A DNA stretch of 64,000 nucleotides from a virus. Below are positions 50,905 to 59,883 of the stretch, one piece after another (the first letter of the stretch is position 1; each line of letters begins with the position of its first letter). The notes below the pieces were generated by a model. That model worked only from the letters and a program-made list of their open reading frames with translations, did not search any database and was not told the DNA's origin. Both the position numbers and the translations under genes were made by a program. Location: positions 1-64,000 of IMG/VR virus record IMGVR_UViG_3300018428_005148. One strand, given 5' to 3'.

Positions 50905-51643
50905 CGATCTCCTTGTTGAGCACATGCACGTCTTGGTCCTCCGTGAACATTACCTGGTCATCATATTTCCACGACAATCCTCTGTCACCTATTTCAAGCA
51001 CCTTGCAATCTGGTGGAAGAGTTGGCAATGATATTGGCATGGTGTCATACGTCATAAAACCATTGGCGTGTTGCAGAGCTATTGCAAATGCGTAGTCGTT
51101 ACGAAAGTTCAAGGCCCTTACCCTGTAAAGTTTATTGAAGTGTGCATAGTATTTTTTTACATACTTCACCATGTCGAATATCCTTTTTGCTTTCTCAGTC
51201 TTTCTAAAAATTATAACAGTTGCCCAGACCATATCAATCACGCTGAAACGTGCATGGTCAAAACTGTTTCTTCCTGATAGGTCGTACGCTTCTTTCGACA
51301 CAAGGAAGTCATAGCCTGTGTCCATAAGTTGTCTCAGGTTGTCAGTGAAAGGGAAGTAGTCTATGTCGATCAATAGTGTGCAATCATACGGTGAAAGTTC
51401 ATAGGCCATGTGCCTATCAAGGTTTCGCCATTCTTTTTTGTTCTTCGTGTTGCCCAGTTCGGGGTCGATTAATTTATAATTAACGAATCCCAATGGCTTA
51501 ATCATCTTGAAGGTTTGCAGGTCAGTCACTACTGTGACATCCAGGCCAAGATTTTTCTTTACAAGTGCAACACATGTCTCCAACACCCTGTGGTATTTGG
51601 TGTCTGCCGTGTCAAAACAGAATAAAAGTACACCCTTCTGCAT
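50897..51643 (-). CDS. Glycosyltransferase, GT-A type with DxD
   Basis: A 248-residue protein. SPYDCTLLIDIDYFPFT has the D-x-D metal/nucleotide motif after a hydrophobic strand. GVLLFCFDTADTKYHRV starts the fold, and NDYAFAIALQHANG is a conserved acidic pair in the acceptor region. It could transfer a sugar to a phage or host acceptor. It overlaps the first gene of the operon by 1 base. Confidence 0.65.
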   Translation of the reverse strand: MQKGVLLFCFDTADTKYHRVLETCVALVKKNLGLDVTVVTDLQTFKMIKPLGFVNYKLIDPELGNTKNKKEWRNLDRHMAYELSPYDCTLLIDIDYFPFTDNLRQLMDTGYDFLVSKEAYDLSGRNSFDHARFSVIDMVWATVIIFRKTEKAKRIFDMVKYVKKYYAHFNKLYRVRALNFRNDYAFAIALQHANGFMTYDTMPISLPTLPPDCKVLEIGDRGLSWKYDDQVMFTEDQDVHVLNKEIDV

Positions 51644-51960
51644 CAGTCACTCCGCTTCTCAAATGTTTTAGACATCTGATGATACGAACTGATTGCTTCT
51701 TGGTTCCTCTCAGTCAACTTTTTGAGAAATTGCTCTGGATCTTTGATCTCAACAGGATTGTTATTCGAGTCAAGCACAAAAAACTGGTCGTGATCATCTG
51801 CAAGAGTCTTGACCAGGCAGATTGTTTCTGCGTCTGCTTTGAATATGTGTTCGTTGTATACAACTATCATCCGCGAGTGTGCCTTCTCCAGAGCGTTGCG
51901 TTTGGCAACCGCTATGTTGTATGAAAGATCAGATTGTTTTTTTAGTTCGCCAATATCCAT
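51643..51960 (-). CDS. Hypothetical protein, first gene of the 21-gene operon
   Basis: A 105-residue helical protein using ATG 51960, which lies 6 bases after the -10 of its promoter. Features: KKQSDLSYNIAVAKRNALEK, then HDQFFVLDSNNNPVEI. A single Cys (ETICLVKTL). No family recognised. A longer in-frame start at 51975 is unlikely because it overlaps the -10. Confidence 0.5.
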   Translation of the reverse strand: MDIGELKKQSDLSYNIAVAKRNALEKAHSRMIVVYNEHIFKADAETICLVKTLADDHDQFFVLDSNNNPVEIKDPEQFLKKLTERNQEAISSYHQMSKTFEKRSD

Positions 51961-51966
51961 GCCACA

Positions 51967-51995
51967 ATTATACAATAATTATGGTGGTAAAACAA
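51967..51995 (-). promoter_or_regulatory. Sigma70-like promoter of the 18-kb glyco/radical-SAM operon, leaderless
   Basis: On the - strand: TTGTTT (51995-51990), 17-base spacer, TATAAT (51972-51967), then 6 bases and ATG at 51960. It is the only clear promoter I find before a run of 21 nearly contiguous genes ending at 33580. Predicts a leaderless first gene. Confidence 0.7.
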
Positions 51996-52008
51996 CCTGG
52001 TAAAATTA

Positions 52009-52971
52009 TTATACTATTGTGTTAGATACCGTGTCTGTTGAACTCGGCGCCAGTCCTGTGCCCAATCCCTGTGATGTGTCTGGATCTATCGAGAACAGAG
52101 TGGTCACCATCTTAGGTGTGTTCTTGACGTCTGCGGGAACGCTCTGAGTGTTGCCTGACGTGAACCCAGTATCATTCGCCGGGTCCGTGGCCACCATCTT
52201 GATGGTCATGGTCACTGATGAGTCAACTGCCGCGTCCAGTTTGGCAGATATCTCCACCGTGTTTGACGTGTAGTCGGAGTTGTCTGAAGTCAGTTTCAAT
52301 AATGCAGTGTATGAAGTTCCTAAATCACGGAAACCGTTCGCCAGACCGTCCGTGGTTAAAGTCTCGCCTGATCCCGATCTCGTGGTTGCCAAAGATGCGA
52401 TGTCTAGGTTACCGATCGCTGTGCCTAAATCTGAGAATGCTGTGTCTTTGTCACTTGTAGAAGCGGCCGTTATGCCCACTGTCACTCTCAATTTTCCACC
52501 TGCATTGAAAAAATGTCTCATCGCGTCCGCACTTGCGAACGTGGCGGAAACTTCCTGAGTGGCGGACGTGTCCCAGCCCTCTGAGGCCGTGGTCACTGTC
52601 TGTAGTGCCGATGAAGTTGTAAGTGCTGTCGCCGATGTTGAACCGCCGGCTACTGAAGTTGCTAGAGTGGCAAGGTCTGTTGCCACAGCGGCTTTGATTG
52701 CTATCGTGTCGCCTGCTGAAACCTGTGTCCTTGATGTGATTGTGTCGTTTGTGTGATTAGCGATGTTGTCAATTCCTGTTAGTAGACTGTTCCATTGTGC
52801 GGCAGTGATTGTACTGCTACCGCCCGACACTGTTGCTATTTCTGTTTGGCCAAGTCCGTATTCTCCAGCACCTGTTCCAGCAATGTGATTATATCCGTAA
52901 GGACTCGTACTGCTGTTAACAAAAGTATTATATTCTGTTGCTAGAATTTTATCACCTGCTGTATATGCCAT
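52009..52971 (-). CDS. Virion structural protein (fibre-like), Ala/Thr/Ser-rich
   Basis: A 320-residue protein, very rich in Thr, Ser and Ala, with AGDKILATEYNTFVNSS and QTEIATVSGGSSTITAAQW near the N terminus. It resembles small structural proteins in tail-fibre regions of cyanophages from memory. It follows a tail fibre gene by 3 bases. No enzymatic motif. Possibly a fibre-associated or tip protein. Confidence 0.6.
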   Translation of the reverse strand: MAYTAGDKILATEYNTFVNSSTSPYGYNHIAGTGAGEYGLGQTEIATVSGGSSTITAAQWNSLLTGIDNIANHTNDTITSRTQVSAGDTIAIKAAVATDLATLATSVAGGSTSATALTTSSALQTVTTASEGWDTSATQEVSATFASADAMRHFFNAGGKLRVTVGITAASTSDKDTAFSDLGTAIGNLDIASLATTRSGSGETLTTDGLANGFRDLGTSYTALLKLTSDNSDYTSNTVEISAKLDAAVDSSVTMTIKMVATDPANDTGFTSGNTQSVPADVKNTPKMVTTLFSIDPDTSQGLGTGLAPSSTDTVSNTIV

Positions 52972-52974
52972 AAT

Positions 52975-54627
52975 CTATTTCACTCCTATCACGCACTCTG
53001 TAAGTGCTGTTTCTTTGCTGTATTTAGCCTTAATCAGTCGACCTATGGTGTTAAAAGCGGTGCACTCATCTAATTCAACCACCATTGCCTCTCCGTTTCC
53101 GGCAGAAACAAGCCTGCTTCCAGCGGCGCCTGTGCCAGTTACTTTGACAAAAACCCTGCCTTTTAAGGCTATCATGGGGTGTGTGCTGTCGTCACCTGCC
53201 TGTGCGTTCATTAGCACAGCGGGTTTTTCAGATACGACACCAAAAACCTTGTCCGACAGTGCTTCGTCACAGCGTGTAATTTCTTCTTGGCCACCCAATA
53301 TTACTACATCTCCTTTTTCTAATGGCATGTCTGTGGCATATCTTTCCGCCAAATCCGCATACTGGGCCGATGTTGACGTTGCATGTACCACGTTTGCTCT
53401 GATATCCACCAACGTTGGTGCTTCCAATTCTGTGTCTGTCTCAGAACTCTTGAACGCTGTCCAGGCACCTCCAGCGTTTCCATGGATAGTGGTACCATCA
53501 TCAGCAAAAGTTTCATCCCATACCCAATATAAATTTTGTTCTGTAGGGGACGATGACTCTCCCCTGTTGACTTTGAGTCCGGTGTAGTTTGGCATACCCG
53601 CATTTGATGATATATTCCTGTTAAGTTCGATGATGTTGTCCTCAATGGTCATTGTGGTTGTGTTGAAAATCGTCTGTGTGCCTTTGACCTGTAGATTTCC
53701 GTTAACCGTTAGGTCATTTATCGCTGTGTCACTGAATATAACCCTACCTGTGCTTCCTTGGATTGTTATAGGCGTTTTTGTTATTCCGCCATCATCAACC
53801 GTAAACAAGATGTCCTTGTCTTGAGTGGTCTGTGCGATAGTGAAGTTATCACTTGACAGTGTCATTGTGACGTCATTACCAGCACCGATTCTCAAACCAT
53901 CGTCGGTCTGTACGCTTAATCGACCTGTAGTTGTGTCAGCGGTGTCGGACCTCAGATAGTTTGCGGCGGCAACTCCACCTAATGCGTCTGAATCTGTTGC
54001 TGTGCCTCTGAACTTTGCGGATGAAACTGTTGATGATAGTTGTAGTCCTTGTGCCACTGTAGAAAATCCTGCTGTGATAAGTGCGGCACCAAGAGTTTCA
54101 GTAGAGCTGGGAGTGAATGCTACGTTAGATACAACTCCCACCACTGTATCATTAGTAACTAATTTTAAAATTGATTGCTTGACGCCCGTGTTGTCCTCCG
54201 GCGTCTCCGTGATTACCTGAGTAACGCCCGATCCAGCCACAGTCGTTGGACCTATTAAGGTCCATGCAGTTCCAGTGTAAACATAGAGCTGGGTGTTTGA
54301 AGTATCAAACCACATGTCGCCTTGGACTGCGTTCGAAGGCTGACTTGCAGAGTTTGTTGGACCACCGGCAGGTTTCCATTTGTCACCTGTCCAGACATTA
54401 ATTCTTTTATTCGTCTTGTCAAACCAAAGTTGTCCTTGTTGTTTGTTGCTGGGTGCTGACGTGTTGTTGAAATTTTCTAGTAATTTTAAAAAGTTTTCGT
54501 TTAATTTTTCTCCAAAACCTGCGTATCCTTTTCCGATGAGTGTAAGATCAGTAGTTGCAGTGTCTATGGTACCATCTGCAAGTGTGACCAGTAAGGTTCC
54601 AAATGTGTTGTTGATCTTATATGCCAT
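52975..54627 (-). CDS. Tail-fibre protein (paralogue A)
   Basis: A 550-residue fibre protein. The N-terminal module (about residues 1-125) has DLTLIGKGYAGFGEKLNENF, LLENFNNTSAPS, then QLWFDKTNKRINVWTGDKWK, a region shared with the two paralogues at 56236 and 57637. The C-terminal domain from about residue 420 (YADLAERYATDMPLEKGDVV) resembles that of the 57637 protein. Expected to form a trimer that binds host receptors. Confidence 0.75.
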   Translation of the reverse strand: MAYKINNTFGTLLVTLADGTIDTATTDLTLIGKGYAGFGEKLNENFLKLLENFNNTSAPSNKQQGQLWFDKTNKRINVWTGDKWKPAGGPTNSASQPSNAVQGDMWFDTSNTQLYVYTGTAWTLIGPTTVAGSGVTQVITETPEDNTGVKQSILKLVTNDTVVGVVSNVAFTPSSTETLGAALITAGFSTVAQGLQLSSTVSSAKFRGTATDSDALGGVAAANYLRSDTADTTTGRLSVQTDDGLRIGAGNDVTMTLSSDNFTIAQTTQDKDILFTVDDGGITKTPITIQGSTGRVIFSDTAINDLTVNGNLQVKGTQTIFNTTTMTIEDNIIELNRNISSNAGMPNYTGLKVNRGESSSPTEQNLYWVWDETFADDGTTIHGNAGGAWTAFKSSETDTELEAPTLVDIRANVVHATSTSAQYADLAERYATDMPLEKGDVVILGGQEEITRCDEALSDKVFGVVSEKPAVLMNAQAGDDSTHPMIALKGRVFVKVTGTGAAGSRLVSAGNGEAMVVELDECTAFNTIGRLIKAKYSKETALTECVIGVK

Positions 54628-54630
54628 TCT

Positions 54631-54807
54631 TTAGTTAGATCCGTTGTCTCTTACATTGACCAAGAAACTCACATCTCCTAAAAGTTTGATTAATATCTCT
54701 GCTACTTCAGGATTCATCTTTTGATCGATCTTTGCTATCTCTTCTTCGGTCAAAAGCGATGTTGCGTTAGCGTTGATGTAATCTGCTACTTCTTGTTTTG
54801 TTGCCAT
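54631..54807 (-). CDS. Small hypothetical protein in the fibre operon
   Basis: A 58-residue ORF (MATKQEVADYINANATSL...), too short for usual calls. It starts at ATG 54807 with AGGAG 6 bases upstream and ends 3 bases before the fibre start. It is helical, with an acidic EEEIAKIDQK segment. Its own late-type promoter supports expression. Perhaps a chaperone or fibre accessory. Confidence 0.6.
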   Translation of the reverse strand: MATKQEVADYINANATSLLTEEEIAKIDQKMNPEVAEILIKLLGDVSFLVNVRDNGSN

Positions 54808-54824
54808 TTTTACTCCTATGTGTG

Positions 54825-54830
54825 TATTTA
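54825..54830 (-). promoter_or_regulatory. Late-promoter motif TAAATA
   Basis: GTTAAATA on the - strand lies 17 bases before the ATG of the small fibre-operon gene, with an AGGAG ribosome site between. This is the late motif with a normal leader. Confidence 0.55.
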
Positions 54831-56231
54831 ACTGTTTTGTGGATCATAAATTTGAAGCCATTTTGTGAATCGTTTTTCCACAAAAGGTCTCACAATTAAA
54901 CCCACTGTCCAACAGAAACTTTCTCCAATTAATCTTGTTATGATGCCGAGAGCATCTCTTTTCTTGCTGACTCCCATCGCATAGGCAAGTTCATTGGCAC
55001 GTGCCTGTGCGAGTGCTCTAATTACCTTGATCACTAGTCTGCCAAATTTGCTACCCTTTTTATCTGCATTGGTCATGTATTCTACCAATGGCACTGCCCA
55101 GAACCAATATCCTATCTTGGTGTTCCGAGAAATATACTTCACGCTGTATTCTGTATCAACCGCTAGGTCTTTGGCAGAGAAAAGTCCACGTTCCTGTAAC
55201 CAAGTACAGATCACACGTCCTCCACCGCCTCCGCCACCAGAGCCTGGTGTTCCTGAGCTAGAACCACCTGCGTTGTCGCCGAAACCGGCCGCTGTCTCTG
55301 TGAATTCTACGCCGGAATTGAACAATGCTTTCCACACACCACCTACCTTCACGTAGCCTGCTGTCACTCTCTTCCATGTGCCTGATACCTTGTAATACAT
55401 ATCAGTGACGCTTTTCCACGCACCTGAAACTTTATAATTTGCTTGTACACCAATATTAAAGACAACTACTGCCTTTCCGTTGCCTCCCGATGAACCTGGA
55501 TTGCCTCCAACTGCTACACCCGACGAATAGTAGGCATCTCCACTACCCCCAGGGGTAACTCCAGATCCGTTGTCCTCTGTGCCCGATCCTGTGTAGTTTG
55601 AACCTGATCGTCCACCCGTTCCGCCATTGTCACCTGAACCACCGTTACCACCTGTACCGCCATCGACTCCTCCGCCTCCGGCACCTCCTCCCGCTCCGTC
55701 TCCAGAGTGGTCTGCACCGTTCTCTCCGAGAGTGCCTGGTGAGTTGGCTGTTGGTGAATTGGTGTTTATACCTGCTGTGCCGTTTGATCCTTTCCCTGCG
55801 CCGGCTCCTCCGCCGCCGCCTCCGGCCACTGCTTTGTGTTCTCCGTCGATCAAGACTGCCGTTGCGCCACCACCGCCACCTCCTGATCCTGAGTATGGTG
55901 TTGGCCCAGCGTTTCCGCCTCGTCCGCCTGAATATCCTGTTATGCTTTTTCCGTTTCTTCCGCCAGCGGCACCACCACCCGATGAGCCACCTGCTCCGCC
56001 TCCACCAACTGCTACCTCTATGGTTTTTCCTGCGTCAGATGATGCGATGTTGATGTTCGTTTCTGTTACATAGTGTCCCGCGGCACCCGTTCCTCCCGGG
56101 CCTCCCGCGTCAGAACCTCCACCACCACCTGCTCCGCCCCATAGGTGTACGTTGATAGATGTTGTCCCTGCCGGAACAATGGCTTGCTGAAGTGTGCCTG
56201 TGTAGAGAAATGTCTTAACGACTGTGGCCAT
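54828..56231 (-). CDS. Glycine-rich adhesin-like fibre protein
   Basis: A 467-residue protein. Residues about 30-250 are dominated by GGG/GGA runs after an entry segment PAGTTSINVHLWGGAGGGGG, typical of Gly-rich receptor-binding proteins. Gly-rich motifs in T-even adhesin gp38 form polyglycine-II-like lattices; whether that fold applies is an inference. A C-terminal domain starting ICTWLQERGLF at about residue 345 resembles a conserved region in other marine phage adhesins from memory. Located between tail fibres. Confidence 0.7.
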   Translation of the reverse strand: MATVVKTFLYTGTLQQAIVPAGTTSINVHLWGGAGGGGGSDAGGPGGTGAAGHYVTETNINIASSDAGKTIEVAVGGGGAGGSSGGGAAGGRNGKSITGYSGGRGGNAGPTPYSGSGGGGGGATAVLIDGEHKAVAGGGGGGAGAGKGSNGTAGINTNSPTANSPGTLGENGADHSGDGAGGGAGGGGVDGGTGGNGGSGDNGGTGGRSGSNYTGSGTEDNGSGVTPGGSGDAYYSSGVAVGGNPGSSGGNGKAVVVFNIGVQANYKVSGAWKSVTDMYYKVSGTWKRVTAGYVKVGGVWKALFNSGVEFTETAAGFGDNAGGSSSGTPGSGGGGGGGRVICTWLQERGLFSAKDLAVDTEYSVKYISRNTKIGYWFWAVPLVEYMTNADKKGSKFGRLVIKVIRALAQARANELAYAMGVSKKRDALGIITRLIGESFCWTVGLIVRPFVEKRFTKWLQIYDPQNS

Positions 56232-56235
56232 GGGA

Positions 56236-57627
56236 TTAAGCCTCCCTTACGAACCAGAAGTCTCCGTTGTCACCGTCACCTGATGTTGGTGCGGAAGTCG
56301 AAACTGTTTTTGCTGATCCGCCCCACAAGTCACCAAATGTTACCACGGCACCTATGGTCGGTACGTTTTGGTTGGTTGTGTCACCTTCGGAAATAGTGCC
56401 CACTGCTCCCAAAGTTGCTGTCGTAACTTTGACATTTCCTGAAGCGTTTGTTTTCAATACTTTTTCTTTTGATGCGTCGCCATCTGCAACGGCGTCCGCT
56501 AATCTTATGATCGGAGAGTATGATTGGTTCTCACCAGCACTCCATCTGTTCTCGCTTACGTCATAGAACAATCTAGCATCATCTGTGTCTGACGTCTCAA
56601 CTATCATACCGGCATCCACTTCGGAGTTTCCGTTGTTCAGTTTGATGAATGCGTCATCGTAAGTGCTGACCACCGAAGAAGCCGTGTTATACTCACCTGT
56701 AATGTTGAGGTTACCTGTGATTGTGACATCACCTGTGATGTCAATACCGCCATCGGCACCTGTCAACTGTAAAGGTGTTTTGGTCACACCTCCATCATTG
56801 ACTGTAAATTTTAGATCCTTGTCTTGTGACGTCTGAGCAACTGTCACGTCATTGCTTGAAACCGATATTGTTAATTCCTGTGCGTCACCAATTCTTATAC
56901 CTGTATCTGTATCAACAGTAATTTGTCCTGTTGTTGTGTCCGCCGCATCGGCCCTTAAGAAGTTTCCGCCTGCTATAACTGTCGGTGATGTGTTCGATGT
57001 GCTGGAAACATCTATGTTTGCGGCCTGTGTATTTGTTCCTTCGAACACTGCTCCCAGTGTCGAGTTAAGTGTAAATCCTGCTTTGATTTCTGCGAATCCT
57101 GTCTGTGTCGCTGTTGGTGTGAACGTCTCTTTACTCAAGATAGCCACACGTGTGTTGCCCACGTACATTGATGATACTACCTTGTTGCCACCTGAACTGG
57201 CCAGTGTCTCTATCTTCCATCCAGACAGTGTCTGGCCCGAAGTGTAAACTGGTCCAACCAAAAGCCATTCACTGCCGGTGTAGACATAGACTTGATCGTC
57301 GTCTGTGTCTAACCATTGGTCCCCTGCTGACGGAGATGTTGGTTGTGATGACTGTGCTTTGGAACCTCCAGTTGGTTTGAAACTGGTTCCGTCATAAACT
57401 TTGAGTTGGTTTGTGTTTGTGTCGAACCACAGCTCACCTTCGAGCGGTGCTGTGGGTGCCGATGTTGAAGCGGCGTTTTCTAATAATTTCACAAGGTTTT
57501 CGTTCAGTAACTCACCAAAACCTGAATAACTTTTTCCAAAAAGTGTTAAAGTTGTTGTATTGTCAATAGTTCCATCCGTGATTGTTGCAACTACTGTACC
57601 GTCTGTTTTGTTGATTGTGTACGCCAT
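56236..57627 (-). CDS. Tail-fibre protein (paralogue B)
   Basis: A 463-residue fibre protein. The N-terminal part (KTDGTVVATITDGTIDNTTT, then SYSGFGELLNENLVKLLENA) is the same module as the paralogues. The middle has TQAANIDVSSTSNTSPTVIA and an ADTTTGQITVDTDTGIRIGD beta-rich shaft. The C-terminal part differs from A and C (no YADLAE domain), ending WGGSAKTVST and DGDNGDFWFVREA. It begins 9 bases after the 57637 gene and follows a late motif. Confidence 0.75.
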   Translation of the reverse strand: MAYTINKTDGTVVATITDGTIDNTTTLTLFGKSYSGFGELLNENLVKLLENAASTSAPTAPLEGELWFDTNTNQLKVYDGTSFKPTGGSKAQSSQPTSPSAGDQWLDTDDDQVYVYTGSEWLLVGPVYTSGQTLSGWKIETLASSGGNKVVSSMYVGNTRVAILSKETFTPTATQTGFAEIKAGFTLNSTLGAVFEGTNTQAANIDVSSTSNTSPTVIAGGNFLRADAADTTTGQITVDTDTGIRIGDAQELTISVSSNDVTVAQTSQDKDLKFTVNDGGVTKTPLQLTGADGGIDITGDVTITGNLNITGEYNTASSVVSTYDDAFIKLNNGNSEVDAGMIVETSDTDDARLFYDVSENRWSAGENQSYSPIIRLADAVADGDASKEKVLKTNASGNVKVTTATLGAVGTISEGDTTNQNVPTIGAVVTFGDLWGGSAKTVSTSAPTSGDGDNGDFWFVREA

Positions 57628-57633
57628 TTGCTA

Positions 57634-57640
57634 TATTTAG
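57634..57640 (-). promoter_or_regulatory. Late-promoter motif CTAAATA
   Basis: On the - strand, CTAAATA overlaps the end of the upstream fibre gene. ATG at 57627 begins 6 bases after it, with no Shine-Dalgarno sequence. Confidence 0.55.
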
Positions 57641-59145
57641 CACCTTCCCACTACAATGTTAATTGTGCCTATTTCGTCAGAATTGTAGTCTTCTAGTGCT
57701 TTTCCTATCACCTCTCCCACTTGTGGATCATGCGTTTTCTTAGCAACCCCGTTGTACGTAGGATGAGAAGAAAGCATGTCACCTTTGTTAATCATGCCGA
57801 CCACCTTGCACTTGACTTTTCCCATAAGTGCCACAGGCAGTCCATCTGCTTTGTTGTTCATAAGATATGCAGGGCTTTCACTTATAACTCCTGCTACAGT
57901 TTTGTCATTCCCTGTAGTAGATATCGTGATTTCCTTGCTACCCCCAAAAACAACGACCGTGCCGGCCTCGTATTCATCGTCTGATTCATATATCTCAGCC
58001 AAGTCAGCGTACTGTGCCGATGTTGCTTTGGCGTAAACAGTGTTGTAGCCTTTGAGAGACGTACCTATGTCATATGATACGTCAGCGTCAGGTTCAATTT
58101 CTTGTGTTACGAGTTTATCAGAAAGTGTCAACGTGCCCATTGTGTTTGCCCCAGAGCTTGTAACGTTTCCCGTCAAGTTGCCTGTGACGTCACCTGTGAT
58201 GTCTCCTGTGAATGCTGTGGCAGTTACCGTGCCACTTACTTGCAGTTTTGTAGAAGGAGTAGTTGTGCCTATACCGACCCTAGACTCCGAACCATCAATG
58301 GTCATCACTGTGGTTGTTGAGCCACCGTCATTAACTTTGAAAGTGATATCAGTGTCTTGTGTCACATTTGAAATTATACCACCTGTAGCATCTACAGTTA
58401 TTGTGATATCGCTATCAGTGCCTACCGTGACTCCGCTGTCATTGATTATACCCAAAGTGCCTGAAGTGGTGTCATTGGCGTTGGACCTCAGATAATTTGC
58501 CGCGGCTACGCCTCCCAACTGATCAGAATCTGTTGCCGTGCCTTGGAACTTGAGATCACTTATTGCTGTTGACAGTGTGATTCCTTTTTTTATACTGGCA
58601 AAACCAGATATCGAAACCTTTGGTGTGAAAGTGTCTTCTGATATGATTGCAATCAAGTTTCCATCATTGAAAAGTTTTGTTATATTCTGTGTCGCGTCAG
58701 ACGAGTCAAGTATGCTGTCAAAGGTGAATCCATTGGTTGTTCCAGTCGACGATGGTGGACCAACTAATATAGAACTCGATCCATTGTAAAAATAAAGTTG
58801 TCCTGTGTCAGAGTCAATCCATAAATCACCCTGTGTAATCGCCGCCGGCGCCGTTGACTGGTAAGGCACGTTACCACCAGATGGTACAAACGAAGAGCCT
58901 GTGTAGACTTTCAACCGGTTGGCACTGCTGTCATACCACAACTGTCCTTGCACTGGTTTGGAAGGCGCAGACGTGTTTGAAAAATTTTCAAGTAGATGTA
59001 AAAAGTTCTCTGCAATCAGTTCTCCATAACCTGCGTAGCCTTTACCTATGAAACTTAGGTCAGTTTGTGTGTTTACCACTCCGTCCTGCACAGAGTATTG
59101 ATTTGGCGATGATGATGTATTTGTTTTGTTTACTGTGTATGCCAT
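57637..59145 (-). CDS. Tail-fibre protein (paralogue C)
   Basis: A 502-residue fibre protein. N-terminal module: SPNQYSVQDGVVNTQTDLSF and GKGYAGYGELIAENFLHLLE, LLENFSNTSAPSKPVQG, then LWYDSSANRLKVYTGSSF. C-terminal domain from about residue 375 (YADLAEIYESDDEYEAGTVV) matches paralogue A. The shaft has GVAAANYLRSNANDTTSG, also shared with A. The group looks like copies that kept the N-terminal attachment part. Confidence 0.75.
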   Translation of the reverse strand: MAYTVNKTNTSSSPNQYSVQDGVVNTQTDLSFIGKGYAGYGELIAENFLHLLENFSNTSAPSKPVQGQLWYDSSANRLKVYTGSSFVPSGGNVPYQSTAPAAITQGDLWIDSDTGQLYFYNGSSSILVGPPSSTGTTNGFTFDSILDSSDATQNITKLFNDGNLIAIISEDTFTPKVSISGFASIKKGITLSTAISDLKFQGTATDSDQLGGVAAANYLRSNANDTTSGTLGIINDSGVTVGTDSDITITVDATGGIISNVTQDTDITFKVNDGGSTTTVMTIDGSESRVGIGTTTPSTKLQVSGTVTATAFTGDITGDVTGNLTGNVTSSGANTMGTLTLSDKLVTQEIEPDADVSYDIGTSLKGYNTVYAKATSAQYADLAEIYESDDEYEAGTVVVFGGSKEITISTTGNDKTVAGVISESPAYLMNNKADGLPVALMGKVKCKVVGMINKGDMLSSHPTYNGVAKKTHDPQVGEVIGKALEDYNSDEIGTINIVVGRC

Positions 59146-59148
59146 CTA

Positions 59149-59877
59149 TTAGTATCCTGTATTGCCACCTGACGTAGTTCCGCTAACAGTGTTAGAAGTT
59201 GTCAGAGATGTGCCACTTGTTTCTGTGAACGTTGTCAAGCTCTGGATTCTCACTGTGTAATCTATCTGTATCAGCCTATTCAAAGATTTCTGTACAGGAT
59301 GGAATATAACATGTGTTAGCAATTTGTTGGTCGACCCGTTTTCGGTCCCTTCCCAACTTTTTAATCCCAACTCATCAAACACGTAGTCGCCATTAAAGTT
59401 CGTGGTGTTGTCAAATGCTTCTTGGCCTGTTGGCTCTCCGTAATCCAAAGTACACGTGCAGACAATGTCAGTGTATTTGTTTCCTGCTGTGTGCCTGATC
59501 TCCATTTTGTTCCTGGTTGTGTCTTTGTTGGTTGCTGAATTGTCATCTATGACTTTGTAGTAAGTTTGATTGTAGAGCGTGGCATTTGAACCTGTTGAAT
59601 TTGGGGTCAAATATGTAATGATACCTGTTGGATCAACCGAAGTTCCGCCGTTACCGAATGCCATTTCATGCACAAAGCCAGTGCTTTTGTTGGCCAGCGA
59701 ATTGGCTAGTGCCTGAGACATGTTTTCGTAGTGTATGGCGTTTCTCTTGTCCACTAACACCTCACCGGTCTCTGGGTCAAAAATCTTGATGTGTCCGGTC
59801 ATCATTACTCCTGAATTTTCCTGAGGCTTTTTATTGTTCTCTTCTTTTGATTCTGTCTGTTTGTTGTCCTGTGTCAT
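59149..59877 (-). CDS. Virion structural protein
   Basis: A 242-residue protein. The N-terminal charged tail (KEENNKKPQENSG) precedes a beta-rich core (HIKIFDPETGEVLVDKRNAIHY). FVHEMAFGNGGTSVDPTG and QKSLNRLIQIDYTVRIQS are strands of a structural domain seen in T4-like cyanophage baseplate/tail proteins from memory. It sits between the large structural protein and paralogue C. Confidence 0.6.
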   Translation of the reverse strand: MTQDNKQTESKEENNKKPQENSGVMMTGHIKIFDPETGEVLVDKRNAIHYENMSQALANSLANKSTGFVHEMAFGNGGTSVDPTGIITYLTPNSTGSNATLYNQTYYKVIDDNSATNKDTTRNKMEIRHTAGNKYTDIVCTCTLDYGEPTGQEAFDNTTNFNGDYVFDELGLKSWEGTENGSTNKLLTHVIFHPVQKSLNRLIQIDYTVRIQSLTTFTETSGTSLTTSNTVSGTTSGGNTGY

Positions 59878-59883
59878 CTAGTG

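Noticed and set aside
55598-56073. Pro/Leu-rich ORFs on the + strand opposite the glycine-rich adhesin
   Set aside because: They are the complement of GGG/GGC codons in the - strand gene (giving Pro or Arg/Leu repeats), with no start context; a composition artefact.
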